Assembly (NCBI RefSeq): GCF_005938645.2
Contig: NZ_CP042171.1
Location: 4,402,001 to 4,466,000, forward strand
From: Pedobacter sp. KBS0701
GTDB lineage: Bacteria; Bacteroidota; Bacteroidia; Sphingobacteriales; Sphingobacteriaceae
DNA length: 64,000 nucleotides
Direction of reading: 5' to 3'
A program made the position numbers and the translations under genes. A model generated the notes under the pieces. The model was not told the DNA's origin and made no database searches. It saw only the letters and a program-made list of their open reading frames with translations. How positions within the stretch are numbered: the first letter of the stretch is position 1; the number at the start of each line of letters is the position of its first letter. Of this stretch, positions 9,574 to 18,456 are shown piece by piece.

Positions 9574-10420
9574 TACTTTCAAAGATTTAAAATACAAGGT
9601 TTTTCAATCTGGCAACCCAATATTCTTTTACATTGGCATTAACGTGCTGTTGTTTCTGATTATCGCTGTTATTGGGGTATTTAGTTGGCTAAGTGGCAAA
9701 GGAGATTTGATCAGTCCGTTGGTTAGGGAGTATGTAGGTTTACCTGCAAGCATTTCTAAATTACCAGAACGTTTTTACACCGTATTCACCTACATGTTTA
9801 TTCATGATGGGGTTCTTCACATCCTGTTTAATATGCTGGGCTTATTCTGGTTCGGCAATATATTCATGAATTTCTTAAAAAGCAGGCAATTTCATTTTGT
9901 TTACCTTGCGGGTGGTTTATTTGGCGGTTTGTTTGCGGTAGCCATATTAAATATATTCCCGGTATATGCAGCAGGATTAACCAATGTAACCATAGTAGGT
10001 GCCTCTGCGGCAGTAATGTCCATTATTTTTGCTGCGGCGACGCTAGTTCCCAACTATACCATTGTGCTTTTCATTTTTGGGGAGGTTAAAATCAAGTGGA
10101 TTGCGATTGTATATTTTGTTCTCGATTTTATTGCTATCGGCTCAATAAATGCAGGTGGAAGTTTAGCACATATTGGTGGCGCACTTTTGGGTTTCACCTT
10201 TATTAAAAGTTTACAAAACGGAAGAGATTGGAGCAAGCTCTTTGAGCGTAAGCCAAAATTAAAAGTTGTTCGGAATGAAAAACCTGTTAAAAAACCCGAA
10301 TTCAAAGGTGGCGTTTCTCAACAGGAAATAGATGCCATTTTAGACAAAATATCGACTTCAGGGTACGATAAATTAACAGCAGTAGAAAAAGAAAAACTAT
10401 TTAAGGCAAGTAAAGATTAA
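9566..10420 (+). CDS. Rhomboid-family intramembrane protease (second copy)
   Basis: I chose the ATG at 9566, inside the end of the previous gene, over the ATG at 9509: it gives MNSTFKDLKYK, a sensible cytoplasmic start, and an 8-base overlap. The 284-residue protein has about six membrane segments, HDGVLHILFNMLGL in helix 2, the serine in IVGASAAVMS (GxSA instead of GxSG) and the histidine in LAHIGGALLGF. The dyad is thus intact, with a small change after the serine. The C-terminal tail (about residues 215-284) is charged and cytoplasmic, resembling the DUF6576-like tails seen in Bacteroidetes rhomboids. It ends by sharing one base with the start of the next gene. Confidence 0.92.
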   Translation: MNSTFKDLKYKVFQSGNPIFFYIGINVLLFLIIAVIGVFSWLSGKGDLISPLVREYVGLPASISKLPERFYTVFTYMFIHDGVLHILFNMLGLFWFGNIFMNFLKSRQFHFVYLAGGLFGGLFAVAILNIFPVYAAGLTNVTIVGASAAVMSIIFAAATLVPNYTIVLFIFGEVKIKWIAIVYFVLDFIAIGSINAGGSLAHIGGALLGFTFIKSLQNGRDWSKLFERKPKLKVVRNEKPVKKPEFKGGVSQQEIDAILDKISTSGYDKLTAVEKEKLFKASKD

Positions 10421-11532
10421 TGGCCACGAAAAAGAAGAAATATAGTTTCATGGATAAACTCCTCTTGCCTATTGCCTTTATGTTGGCAGTAGCTTTGCTT
10501 TTGGGAGTTCTGGCCGGAAATATGGATCCAAGAAAACATGCCATTATTGCTTTTTTCGGTCTCGCCTACCCCTTTATTCTATTCGCTAATATCATCTTTC
10601 TGGTTTGGTGGTTTATAGGCAAAAAATGGATTTTTGCAATCGCAACCATTCTGGTGATCGCACTTGGTGCTAAAACTTTAAAAGCAACCTTTGCCATTGG
10701 CGGCGATGAAGGTGGAGCTGAAAAAGCAGACAATAGCATCAGAATGATGACTTATAATGTGCACAGTTTTAAACTATATGGTGAAGACAATACCGAATCG
10801 GTAAAAGAAAAAATGCTTCAGGTGGTGAAAGACCAAAATCCCGATATTATCTGTTTCCAGGAATTTTTTACGCGTTACAAAGGCGCATTTGATACTGTTG
10901 ATAGCTTGAAAGCATTATTGAACACAAAATACTATTACTTCGTACCCATCAATAAAAATGACTATGAGGCCGTTGGCTTGGCCATATTTTCCAAATATCC
11001 TATTAAAAATTCTGGCAAAATCCCTTTTGTTGAAGGTTTCTCCAATAACATGAGTATTTATGCCGATTTAAATATTAAGGGCAAAATCCTGAGGGTCTAT
11101 AACGTACATTTTCAATCTATTTCTTTTGAAAAACAGGATTACGAATACCTGGATAAGGTAAAAGAAATGAATACCGAACTGCAACCATCCAAACGGATTT
11201 TAAGAATGCTGAAAAATGCCTTTTTGAAACGGAGCGGTCAGGTAGATATTATGAAAAAGGAAATGGCCACCTGTAAAACACCTTACCTTATTGCAGGCGA
11301 TTTTAACGATACGCCAGCATCTTATGTGGTTACGCAAATTACCGCCGGTTTAAACAATAGTTTTATTAAAAAGGGTAATGGCTTTGGTAAAACCTATAAT
11401 GGTAAATTTCCCAATTTTCAGATTGATTATATTGCTACTTCTAAAGAACTCGAGGTGTTAAACTACAAAATTACCCAAGCCAAATTATCTGATCACTTTC
11501 CGGTGCGCAGCGATTTGAGGTTTGTTCCCTAA
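10420..11532 (+). CDS. Membrane-anchored endonuclease/exonuclease/phosphatase-family protein
   Basis: The product has 370 residues: a basic start (MATKKKKYS), three hydrophobic helices (about 14-32, 40-62 and 67-82), then an EEP (DNase I-like) domain. Catalytic motifs appear in the usual order: MTYNVHSF, CFQEFF (metal-binding Glu), AGDFNDTPAS (Asp/Asn) and the final SDHFPV. The family contains nucleases and phosphodiesterases acting on DNA, RNA, sphingomyelin or phosphoinositides; the membrane anchor puts the domain outside the cytoplasm. Its ATG shares one base with the stop of the second rhomboid gene (TAATG), so it is the last gene of that unit. Confidence 0.9.
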   Translation: MATKKKKYSFMDKLLLPIAFMLAVALLLGVLAGNMDPRKHAIIAFFGLAYPFILFANIIFLVWWFIGKKWIFAIATILVIALGAKTLKATFAIGGDEGGAEKADNSIRMMTYNVHSFKLYGEDNTESVKEKMLQVVKDQNPDIICFQEFFTRYKGAFDTVDSLKALLNTKYYYFVPINKNDYEAVGLAIFSKYPIKNSGKIPFVEGFSNNMSIYADLNIKGKILRVYNVHFQSISFEKQDYEYLDKVKEMNTELQPSKRILRMLKNAFLKRSGQVDIMKKEMATCKTPYLIAGDFNDTPASYVVTQITAGLNNSFIKKGNGFGKTYNGKFPNFQIDYIATSKELEVLNYKITQAKLSDHFPVRSDLRFVP

Positions 11533-11639
11533 AGCTTAATTACGATCTTATGGTGCGTGAGACACGAACCATGGCAATGGAAAAAATCACGCTTTCGATT
11601 GTAGTTTAATGATCTTTCTTTGGAGCGTTGCCTCTTCAA

Positions 11640-12760
11640 GACACCAAGTTTCTTCCCGTTTTCCGCTTTTACGCTTCGCTTCCTCGTACCTCGTTGCTGC
11701 CAGGGTAACACTTCAACCGGGGCTAGGTGGGAAAAACAGTATTTTATTTTTGCGGTTGCAGGATGCAGAACCCTTGTTCATAAACCCGATTGCCATGTAA
11801 AGCCCACAGCGCAGCGAGGACTTGAAATAAAAGCGGGACTGAAAACCGCCAAGAACCACAGGCCAACCATTTCCTAATTTTAATAAAACTCTTTCATAAT
11901 TCGTCATTCTGAATTTATTCCATTTCGGTCGGTGAGACACCAACCGATAGGAAAAATAAAAAAACATTGTCATATGGAGCGCAATAACTGTACAAAACAG
12001 TTAGTTTCTTCCCGTTTTCCACTTTTAAGCTTCACTTTCTCGTGCCTCGTTGCTGCAGAGTAACACTTCAACCGGGGCCAGGTAGGCAAAAAAAGTTTTT
12101 CATTTTTGCGGTTGCAGTGCGCACAAGCCCCCTGTTCCTAAACCTGATTGGAGCGAACACGAAGTGCAACGGAGTAAAGCGCAAAGCAGGGCTGAAAACC
12201 GACAAGAACCATAATCCATTCATTTCCTAACCTCGTTGCTGCAGGGTAGCACTTCAACGGGGCCAGGTGGGCAAAACAGCATTTCATTTTTGCGGTTGCG
12301 GTGCGCACAAGCCCCCTGTTCCTAAACCTGATTGGAGCGAACACGAAGTGCAACGGAGTAAAGCGTAAAGCAGGGCTGAAAACCGCCAAGAACCACAAGC
12401 CATTCATTTCCTAATTCTATTTCGGTCGGTGAGACACCAACCGATAGGAAAAAATTGCATTTCATATTTGGAGCGCTTTGCCTCTACAAGACACCAAGTT
12501 TCTTCCCGTTTCCCACTTTTACGCTTCGCTTCCTCGTACCTCGTTACTACAGGGTAACACTTCAACCGGGGCCAGATGGGCAAAACAGCATTTCATTTTT
12601 GCGGTTGCAGTGCGCAAAGCCCCCTGTTCCTAAACCTGATTGGAGCGAACACGAAGTGCAACGGAGTAAAGCGCAAAGCAGGGCTGAAAACCGCCAAGAA
12701 CCATAATCCATTCATTTCCTAATTCTATTTCGGTCGGTGAGATACCAACCGATAGGAAAA
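11640..12760. repeat. Block of four imperfect direct repeats of about 180-230 bp
   Basis: The 1.37-kb gap between the EEP gene and the nitroreductase gene has no credible gene. It holds four copies of a sequence running from ttcttcccgtttt through cctcgttgctgcagggtaacac, atttttgcggttgc and gggctgaaaaccgccaagaacca to catttcctaa, at about 11647-11880, 12002-12230, 12231-12413 (5' truncated) and 12495-12722. Copies 1, 3 and 4 are followed by a hairpin (tcggtcggtg-aga-caccaaccga) at about 11925, 12422 and 12728. Copy 1 is the most diverged. Related fragments lie near 33600, 35950 and 55010. Confidence 0.8.
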
Positions 12761-12899
12761 GTCAATGGCCAAGCCCCCTCTTTACCATTGACTTCAGCCA
12801 GCGGAGCCCAATAAAAAAAATTCTTACCATACATCAACACTAGCCTTAAAGCTTATCTGCATATTTGCTACATAAAATTTAAAAAAAATCTCCAAAAAT

Positions 12900-13532
12900 A
12901 TGAGCTTAATAGATGCCCTGAACTGGCGTTATGCCGTTAAGAAAATGAACGGTCAGCCTGTTGAACAAGAAAAGGTTGATAAAATTATTGCTGCAGCACA
13001 TTTGGCACCAACATCATCAGGTTTACAGCCTTTTAAATTAATTGTGGTAACCAACCAGGAATTAAAAGAGAAAATTGCGCCGATTGCTTTTAACCAATCG
13101 CAAGTGATCGATTCTTCTCACCTGTTAATTTTCGCGGCAAACGAAAATTACACAGAAGAAGGCATTGATGCCGTTTTTAACAGAATGAATGCAGAGCGTG
13201 GCTTACCACTGGATACCACAGATGCCTATAAGGCACAACTTAAAGGCATGATCTTATCCAGAACTGCAGAAGAAAACTTCAACCATGCAGCCCGTCAGGC
13301 TTATATTGCTTTCGGTATTGCCATTGCAGAAGCTGCGGTACTAAAAGTAGACGCTACACCAATGGAAGGTTTTAACGGACCTGCATTAGATGAACTTTTA
13401 GGCTTAGATAAAAAAGGTTTAAAAAGTGTTACCCTATTGCCATTAGGAAACAGGGACGAGGCCGGCGATTGGTTGGTAAATCTTAAAAAAGTACGTTCAC
13501 CTAAAGAAGAATTCTTGATCGAGTTTAAATAA
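12900..13532 (+). CDS. NAD(P)H-dependent nitroreductase-family oxidoreductase
   Basis: The 210-residue product has the length and layout of NfsB-type FMN nitroreductases: an N-terminal RYAVKKMNGQPV segment, the FMN-binding LAPTSSGLQPFK loop (residues about 33-45), a central region with helix-rich AARQAYIAFGIAIAEAA, and the C-terminal VTLLPLGNRDEAGDW segment. These flavoproteins transfer hydride from NAD(P)H to quinones, nitroaromatics or related compounds in the cytoplasm. It stands alone between the repeat block and a strong terminator. The physiological substrate is not visible. Confidence 0.92.
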   Translation: MSLIDALNWRYAVKKMNGQPVEQEKVDKIIAAAHLAPTSSGLQPFKLIVVTNQELKEKIAPIAFNQSQVIDSSHLLIFAANENYTEEGIDAVFNRMNAERGLPLDTTDAYKAQLKGMILSRTAEENFNHAARQAYIAFGIAIAEAAVLKVDATPMEGFNGPALDELLGLDKKGLKSVTLLPLGNRDEAGDWLVNLKKVRSPKEEFLIEFK

Positions 13533-13554
13533 CAGGCAAACACCATTATATTTT

Positions 13555-13587
13555 AAAACAAGCCGCTTTTAGCGGCTTGTTTTGTTT
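13555..13587 (+). terminator. Intrinsic terminator of the nitroreductase gene
   Basis: A G/C-rich stem (caagccgc/gcggcttg) with a tttta loop, flanked by aaaa and followed by ttttgtttt, lies 22 bases after the stop codon. This is a textbook rho-independent terminator, possibly working in both directions. Confidence 0.85.
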
Positions 13588-13829
13588 TAGCAGAGTTAGT
13601 TTGGAGTCGATTAACCGATTTACAAGTTCCCAGTTTTCAGTTTACAGTTAACCGGGTTAAACAATTAAGTGGTTAACCTAAAAAGCACTTCATTCCGTAG
13701 ATCCTGAAACAAGTTCAGGATGACGATGTTCTGAGAAAATTTTGTAAAAAAATGTTAAACCTCATCACATTTTATGCGCTCTCTTTATAATTGGATATAT
13801 TTACGGGCTTAGCATTTAATATCCAATAC

Positions 13830-16556
13830 ATGAAGATTTTTAGATTATCGTTTATCATACTGTCACTTTTATCAACATTAAGTTTTTCTTCTTCGGCCCA
13901 AACCGATACCATTAGCATAAATACCATCATTACCAAAACCAACAAGGTATTGAGCGATTACCCTTCCGAAAAAATTTATCTTCATTTCGATAAGCCTTAT
14001 TATGCTGTTGCCGATACGGTTTGGTTTAAAGCTTATGTTACCGAAAACCAGAATTTCTTATCCGGAATTAGTAAGATCATTTATGTGGATGTTATCAATC
14101 AGAAAGATTCCCTTATCCAAACCTTAAAATTACCCATTACCGGTGGTTTTGCTTATGGCAGTTTTCCCCTAGACCAGATCAACTATAAACAAGGTAATTA
14201 CCACATCAGGGCTTATACGCTATGGATGCTCAACAGTGATGATCCCGCTTATTTTAACAAGACCTTTTATGTAGGCGAAGCGATTGACAAGGAGGTAAAA
14301 ACCCATATCACTTATAAAAATACTTCTACAGATAAGTTAGAAAAAATTGATGCCCGTGTACAATTTAAAGATGCCAATAACAAACCCTACGCCAATAAAA
14401 ATGTAAGCTGGCAGGTGGTTACCAGTTTTACGGTAATTGCCAAAGGCAGAGGTACAACAGATGCGAACGGTTATTTAACCATCGCGATGAGCAATGCACA
14501 GAAAGCGGAATATCAATTACAAAAAGGTGAATTGATTACCAGCATTAATACCACTGATAAAGATGTGGTGAGCAATAGCTTTCAACTTAAAAACGCTATT
14601 TTAAGCAAAGATTTTCAATTTTTCCCTGAAGGTGGGAGTTTAATTGCCGGCTTAACCAACAAGGTAGCCTTCAAAGCCATTAAAAGTGATGGTTTGGGCA
14701 TTAACTCAAAAGGTACGGTAACCGATAATGATGGCAAAACTGTTGCTACTTTTGCGGCTCAGCATTTGGGGATGGGTAGTTTCAACTTATTGGCCGAGAC
14801 TGGAAAAACGTACAAAGCAGCTGTTACCTATGCAGATGGAACCACTCAAAATTATAATTTGCCAGCTGTTGCCGCAAATGGCGTTTCTGTAATTATAGAT
14901 AACAGCAGTGCAGATAATATAGCCATAAAAATTTCGGCTAACGATGCCTTCTTTGAACAGAACCAAGGCAAAAAGCTTTATTTAATCGCGCAAAGTAAAG
15001 GTGTTATCTGTTATGGTGCACAAACTGCATTATCAAATAAAGAATATAATACTACTGTGCTTAAATCAAAATTTCCTACCGGAATTGCCCAGTTTACGCT
15101 GTTTAACGAGTTTGGTAAACCCTTAAGCGAAAGATTGGTTTTTGTTCAGCACAAAAATACCATGGCGGTAACGCTAACCAGTGCTGCAACTACTTATGGA
15201 ATCAAGAAAAAGGTTAAGATAAATGTTGCTGCTAAAAAAGATGGCGCCCCTGTAGAAGGTAGCTTCTCGGTAGCTGTTGTAGATGAAACCAAAGTTCCAT
15301 CCAGCGAAGATGCAACCAGTACGATATTAACCGGCCTGTTATTAAGTAGCGATGTTAAAGGTTACATTGAAAAAGCAAATTATTACTTTAATGCACCTGA
15401 CGCAAAGAAAAATTCAGATTTAGATGTATTGCTCCTTACCCAGGGATACCGCAGTTTTAAATATACCGATATCATTGCCAATAAATTGCCAAAAATTGAT
15501 TTCTTACCGGAACAAGGAATCGAAATTTCTGGTATTTTAAGACAGAACAACGGCATACCGGTGAGGAAAGGTGCATTATTATTGAGTATTCCGGATAAAC
15601 GTTTCAATTTGGAAGGCACTACCGACCCGGTTGGGAATTTTAAATTTTCGAACCTGGTATTTAACGACTCCTCTAAAGTAACCATTACCGCTAAGTATAA
15701 TGTAAACTATAAAAACATGACCTTAAGCTTAAATGGTGCACCAGTACCGACATTAACCAGAAACTTTAGTGCAGCTGAAGAGGTTTTAAATATAGACAGT
15801 GCTTTAACCAGTTATTTAGATAACAGCAAAAGACAATATGCTTATTTGCATACACTAAAAGATGTAAATATTAAAGCCACAGTGGTTCCGAAAGTAAGTC
15901 ATAAGGATTACCCCGCACTGAGCGGACTAAGCCAAATGGCCGACCATGAAGTTAGTGGCGATCGGTTTAAAGGCTGTGGTTTATTGATTAATTGTTTACA
16001 AGGTATGCTTGCGGGGGTTACCTTTGCCGATAATAACTTTTACGTAACCCGCGATTACAACCAGGGCAAAAAAATCCCGATGGGTATTTTCATCAATGGT
16101 ATGAACGTGGATGTTAACCAAATCAATACATTAGATCCGAACCAGCTTGAATCGGTTGAGGTATTTTTAAGAGACGATTTAGGTTTGGTGAACCGTGCCA
16201 ACAATGTAAACGGTGTAATTGTATTTAACCAGAAAAAAGCACCTAAAGGCACCAAGATTACGAAAGCTCAGTTAATGGATATGCTTCCTAAATACTATGA
16301 GCTTACTTTCTCGCCACAGGGTTATAACAAAGAAAAACAGTTCTACTCACCTAAATATGATGTTCCTGCCAGCATGAACCGGAACGATTTAAGAACCACC
16401 ATTTATTGGAATCCTAAAGTAGTTACAGACGTAACGGGTAATACTTCTTTTGAATATTATAACGCTGATGGAAGAGGACAGTACAAAGTAATTATCGAAG
16501 GAATAGATGCCAATGGAAATTTGGGAAGAGCGATTTTTAAGTACACCGTAAAATAA
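13830..16556 (+). CDS. Secreted MG2-type/TonB-plug-like protein without a barrel
   Basis: The ATG at 13830 is preferred to that at 13791 because it is followed at once by a signal peptide (MKIFRLSFIILSLLSTLSFSSSAQ). The 908-residue product starts its mature part with KIYLHFDKPYYAVADTVWFKAYV, typical of the MG2 macroglobulin domain found in alpha-2-macroglobulin-like proteins, followed by several beta-sandwich repeats. A late region (about residues 715-800, MLAGVTF ... IPMGIFINGM ... LESVEVFLRDD ... NGVIVF) resembles the plug of TonB-dependent receptors, but no outer-membrane barrel follows. The family is common in Bacteroidetes and has no firmly known role; an envelope surface or assembly function is inference. 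It ends at a long hairpin. Confidence 0.8.
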   Translation: MKIFRLSFIILSLLSTLSFSSSAQTDTISINTIITKTNKVLSDYPSEKIYLHFDKPYYAVADTVWFKAYVTENQNFLSGISKIIYVDVINQKDSLIQTLKLPITGGFAYGSFPLDQINYKQGNYHIRAYTLWMLNSDDPAYFNKTFYVGEAIDKEVKTHITYKNTSTDKLEKIDARVQFKDANNKPYANKNVSWQVVTSFTVIAKGRGTTDANGYLTIAMSNAQKAEYQLQKGELITSINTTDKDVVSNSFQLKNAILSKDFQFFPEGGSLIAGLTNKVAFKAIKSDGLGINSKGTVTDNDGKTVATFAAQHLGMGSFNLLAETGKTYKAAVTYADGTTQNYNLPAVAANGVSVIIDNSSADNIAIKISANDAFFEQNQGKKLYLIAQSKGVICYGAQTALSNKEYNTTVLKSKFPTGIAQFTLFNEFGKPLSERLVFVQHKNTMAVTLTSAATTYGIKKKVKINVAAKKDGAPVEGSFSVAVVDETKVPSSEDATSTILTGLLLSSDVKGYIEKANYYFNAPDAKKNSDLDVLLLTQGYRSFKYTDIIANKLPKIDFLPEQGIEISGILRQNNGIPVRKGALLLSIPDKRFNLEGTTDPVGNFKFSNLVFNDSSKVTITAKYNVNYKNMTLSLNGAPVPTLTRNFSAAEEVLNIDSALTSYLDNSKRQYAYLHTLKDVNIKATVVPKVSHKDYPALSGLSQMADHEVSGDRFKGCGLLINCLQGMLAGVTFADNNFYVTRDYNQGKKIPMGIFINGMNVDVNQINTLDPNQLESVEVFLRDDLGLVNRANNVNGVIVFNQKKAPKGTKITKAQLMDMLPKYYELTFSPQGYNKEKQFYSPKYDVPASMNRNDLRTTIYWNPKVVTDVTGNTSFEYYNADGRGQYKVIIEGIDANGNLGRAIFKYTVK

Positions 16557-16562
16557 TTGATT

Positions 16563-16629
16563 GATGGAAAATGTAAGATGGATGATGGAATTGGCTTTTC
16601 GCCCCCTCATCCATCTTACATTTTCCATC
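16563..16629. terminator. Long perfect inverted repeat between convergent genes
   Basis: A 23-base arm (16563-16585) is perfectly complementary to 16607-16629, with a 21-base loop. It lies between the stop codons of the MG2-type gene and the dehydrogenase gene, so it most likely terminates both. The arms are made of a gatgga/gatgtaagatg-like near-repeat, of which a further half copy follows at 16631-16650. Confidence 0.7.
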
Positions 16630-16643
16630 TCACATCTCCCATC

Positions 16644-17609
16644 TTACATCACTTCAAACGGCAGCTTCTCCCCTTTTAGCCCTGCAACGATATTCTGAAC
16701 GATAATTCTGGCCATTGCTGCTCTCGTTTCTTCGGTGGCTGAGCCAATATGTGGTAAAATGGCAACGTTTTCCATAGCCAACAAGGGATTATTTTTATCC
16801 ATTGGTTCCGGGTTCGTTACATCCAAACCGGCTCCCCATATTATTTTCTCTTGTAAGGCTTTAATTAAATCCTTTTCGTTATGGATACCACCTCTGGCTG
16901 TATTAATAAAAATAGAATTGGGCTTCATCTTCTTAAAAACATCAAGTGTAAATTTATCTTTCGTTTCGGGCGTTAGCGCCGTATGGATAGAGAGTACATC
17001 ACTTTGTGCCAAAAGTTTTTCGAAGGATACATATTTTGCGCCGATTTCTCTTTCAGCTTCTTCGTTACGCGATCGGTTGTGGTAAATCACCTCCATTTGG
17101 TAGGCTGCAGCACATTTTTTGGCCATTTCTAACCCAATTTTGCCCAGGCCAAAAACACCGAGGGTTTTCCCATTTACTTCAATTCCGAGTTCTGGCGAGG
17201 GCTCGTAGTTTTTCCACTCTCCCTGAATGATTTTTTTATGCGAGAAAAAAGCCTTTCGCGATACAGCCAGCATCAGTAAAAAAGCAGTATCAGCAGTTGC
17301 ACCGCTCAAAACTCCGGGCGTATTACCAATAGGAATGTTTAATTTTTTAGCGGTAGTTACATCTACCTGGTCGAAACCTACTGAATGTAGCGCGATCACC
17401 TTTAAGTGGCTACAGGCATTTAAAAATGCTGCATTAAGCTTATTGGGGCCAACACTAATCAACGCATCCTGATGATGGCAGGCTTCAATCAGTTCTTCGG
17501 CAGTAATCTGCCTGTTTTCTTTCCATTGAGTAATGGTAATATTATTTTCTTCCAGTTCCTTTAAACCAACTGGAGCAAGATTGCCGCTTATAAATACTTT
17601 CATACTCAT
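16644..17609 (-). CDS. D-isomer-specific 2-hydroxyacid dehydrogenase (GhrB/glyoxylate reductase type)
   Basis: The 321-residue product has the two-domain fold of D-2-hydroxyacid dehydrogenases. The NAD(P)-binding motif is GLGKIGLEMAKK (GxGxxG) near residue 152, followed by NRSR, whose basic residues favour NADP. The catalytic triad is visible: Arg in NTARGGIHN, Glu in TNPEP and His in LPHIGSAT. Such enzymes reduce glyoxylate, hydroxypyruvate or 2-ketogluconate. In-frame ATGs at 17609 and 17603 are both possible starts. Downstream it faces the MG2-type gene across a shared hairpin; upstream lies the DUF4249 gene, 36 bases away, possibly on the same transcript. Confidence 0.92.
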   Translation of the reverse strand: MSMKVFISGNLAPVGLKELEENNITITQWKENRQITAEELIEACHHQDALISVGPNKLNAAFLNACSHLKVIALHSVGFDQVDVTTAKKLNIPIGNTPGVLSGATADTAFLLMLAVSRKAFFSHKKIIQGEWKNYEPSPELGIEVNGKTLGVFGLGKIGLEMAKKCAAAYQMEVIYHNRSRNEEAEREIGAKYVSFEKLLAQSDVLSIHTALTPETKDKFTLDVFKKMKPNSIFINTARGGIHNEKDLIKALQEKIIWGAGLDVTNPEPMDKNNPLLAMENVAILPHIGSATEETRAAMARIIVQNIVAGLKGEKLPFEVM

Positions 17610-17645
17610 TTAACAGTAAATCTGAACAGGAGTTTTGCTTAATGT

Positions 17646-18452
17646 TTACTTTACAGTAGCCGTGAGTACCTGGTAGGTGTTTGCACTGAAATACCCCAAT
17701 GCATTATTCGAAAGGTTTGATGTGGGGTTGGCCGGCGTGGTACCCTGATTAGGCCCGCGGTCTGCTTGCTCGCTTAGTGCATACCAATAATTAAAAATAT
17801 TACTGTCAACACATTCCATTTCAACCCTAACCTTATCATTGGCATTCAGCTCATCGCTGTCGTGATCATTATTGGGTTTAAAAAAGAGCTGGATCCGCAG
17901 ATCGTTACCATTGGTTAGCCTGTCGTTACTGGCATAATAGCGTCGCGACAACACATCATTTACATAGAGGTTAAAATGGTAGAAATTTACTTCATTAACC
18001 GGATCTTTAAAGAAGACTGCCGCTGTTTTGCGTTCACGACCAAAAAAAGTGTTATTAATGATCCCGATTGAATCCATCTTAACCACATTAGGCATTTTAG
18101 AACTGGCGGTATAGTTTTGTCCTTCGACAGTCGCATTTAAATTATAGGTAACACCAGGCTCACCCTTCATGCGATTAACATAAGTACCTGGCTTAGTTCC
18201 TTCTTTAAATACAAACGTATTTCCCTTGCTATCGGTTACGGTAACCATGGCACCCGAAATTTTCGGAAAAACATTTTCCTCGGTATACCCTATCGTTTTG
18301 CTGATTTTAATTTCCTGGTCCATCAACTGGTTATTAATGATCCCTTCAATCACTAACTGTGGGTCGGCATTCTCCGTATCGATAGAAATGATTTTCTTGC
18401 ATGAAGCGAGGCACAAGGTAAATAAGGCAAAATATATGGTCAGTTTTTTCAT
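17646..18452 (-). CDS. DUF4249-family lipoprotein
   Basis: The 268-residue product has a lipoprotein signal (FTLCLASCKK) and the features of DUF4249 proteins: an early IDTENADPQLVIEG segment, a first domain with a carboxypeptidase-regulatory-like sandwich, and a conserved Asn/Asp-rich late part. DUF4249 genes typically sit directly after a TonB-dependent receptor gene, as here (4 bases between stop and start), and are thought to be its surface-exposed partner lipoproteins. The ligand of the pair is not known. Co-transcription with the receptor is nearly certain from the spacing. Confidence 0.88.
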   Translation of the reverse strand: MKKLTIYFALFTLCLASCKKIISIDTENADPQLVIEGIINNQLMDQEIKISKTIGYTEENVFPKISGAMVTVTDSKGNTFVFKEGTKPGTYVNRMKGEPGVTYNLNATVEGQNYTASSKMPNVVKMDSIGIINNTFFGRERKTAAVFFKDPVNEVNFYHFNLYVNDVLSRRYYASNDRLTNGNDLRIQLFFKPNNDHDSDELNANDKVRVEMECVDSNIFNYWYALSEQADRGPNQGTTPANPTSNLSNNALGYFSANTYQVLTATVK

Positions 18453-18456
18453 GGCA

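Noticed and set aside
11529..12706. Several ORFs of 60-90 codons on both strands
   Set aside because: All lie in the repeat block; the same peptide fragments recur because the DNA recurs.
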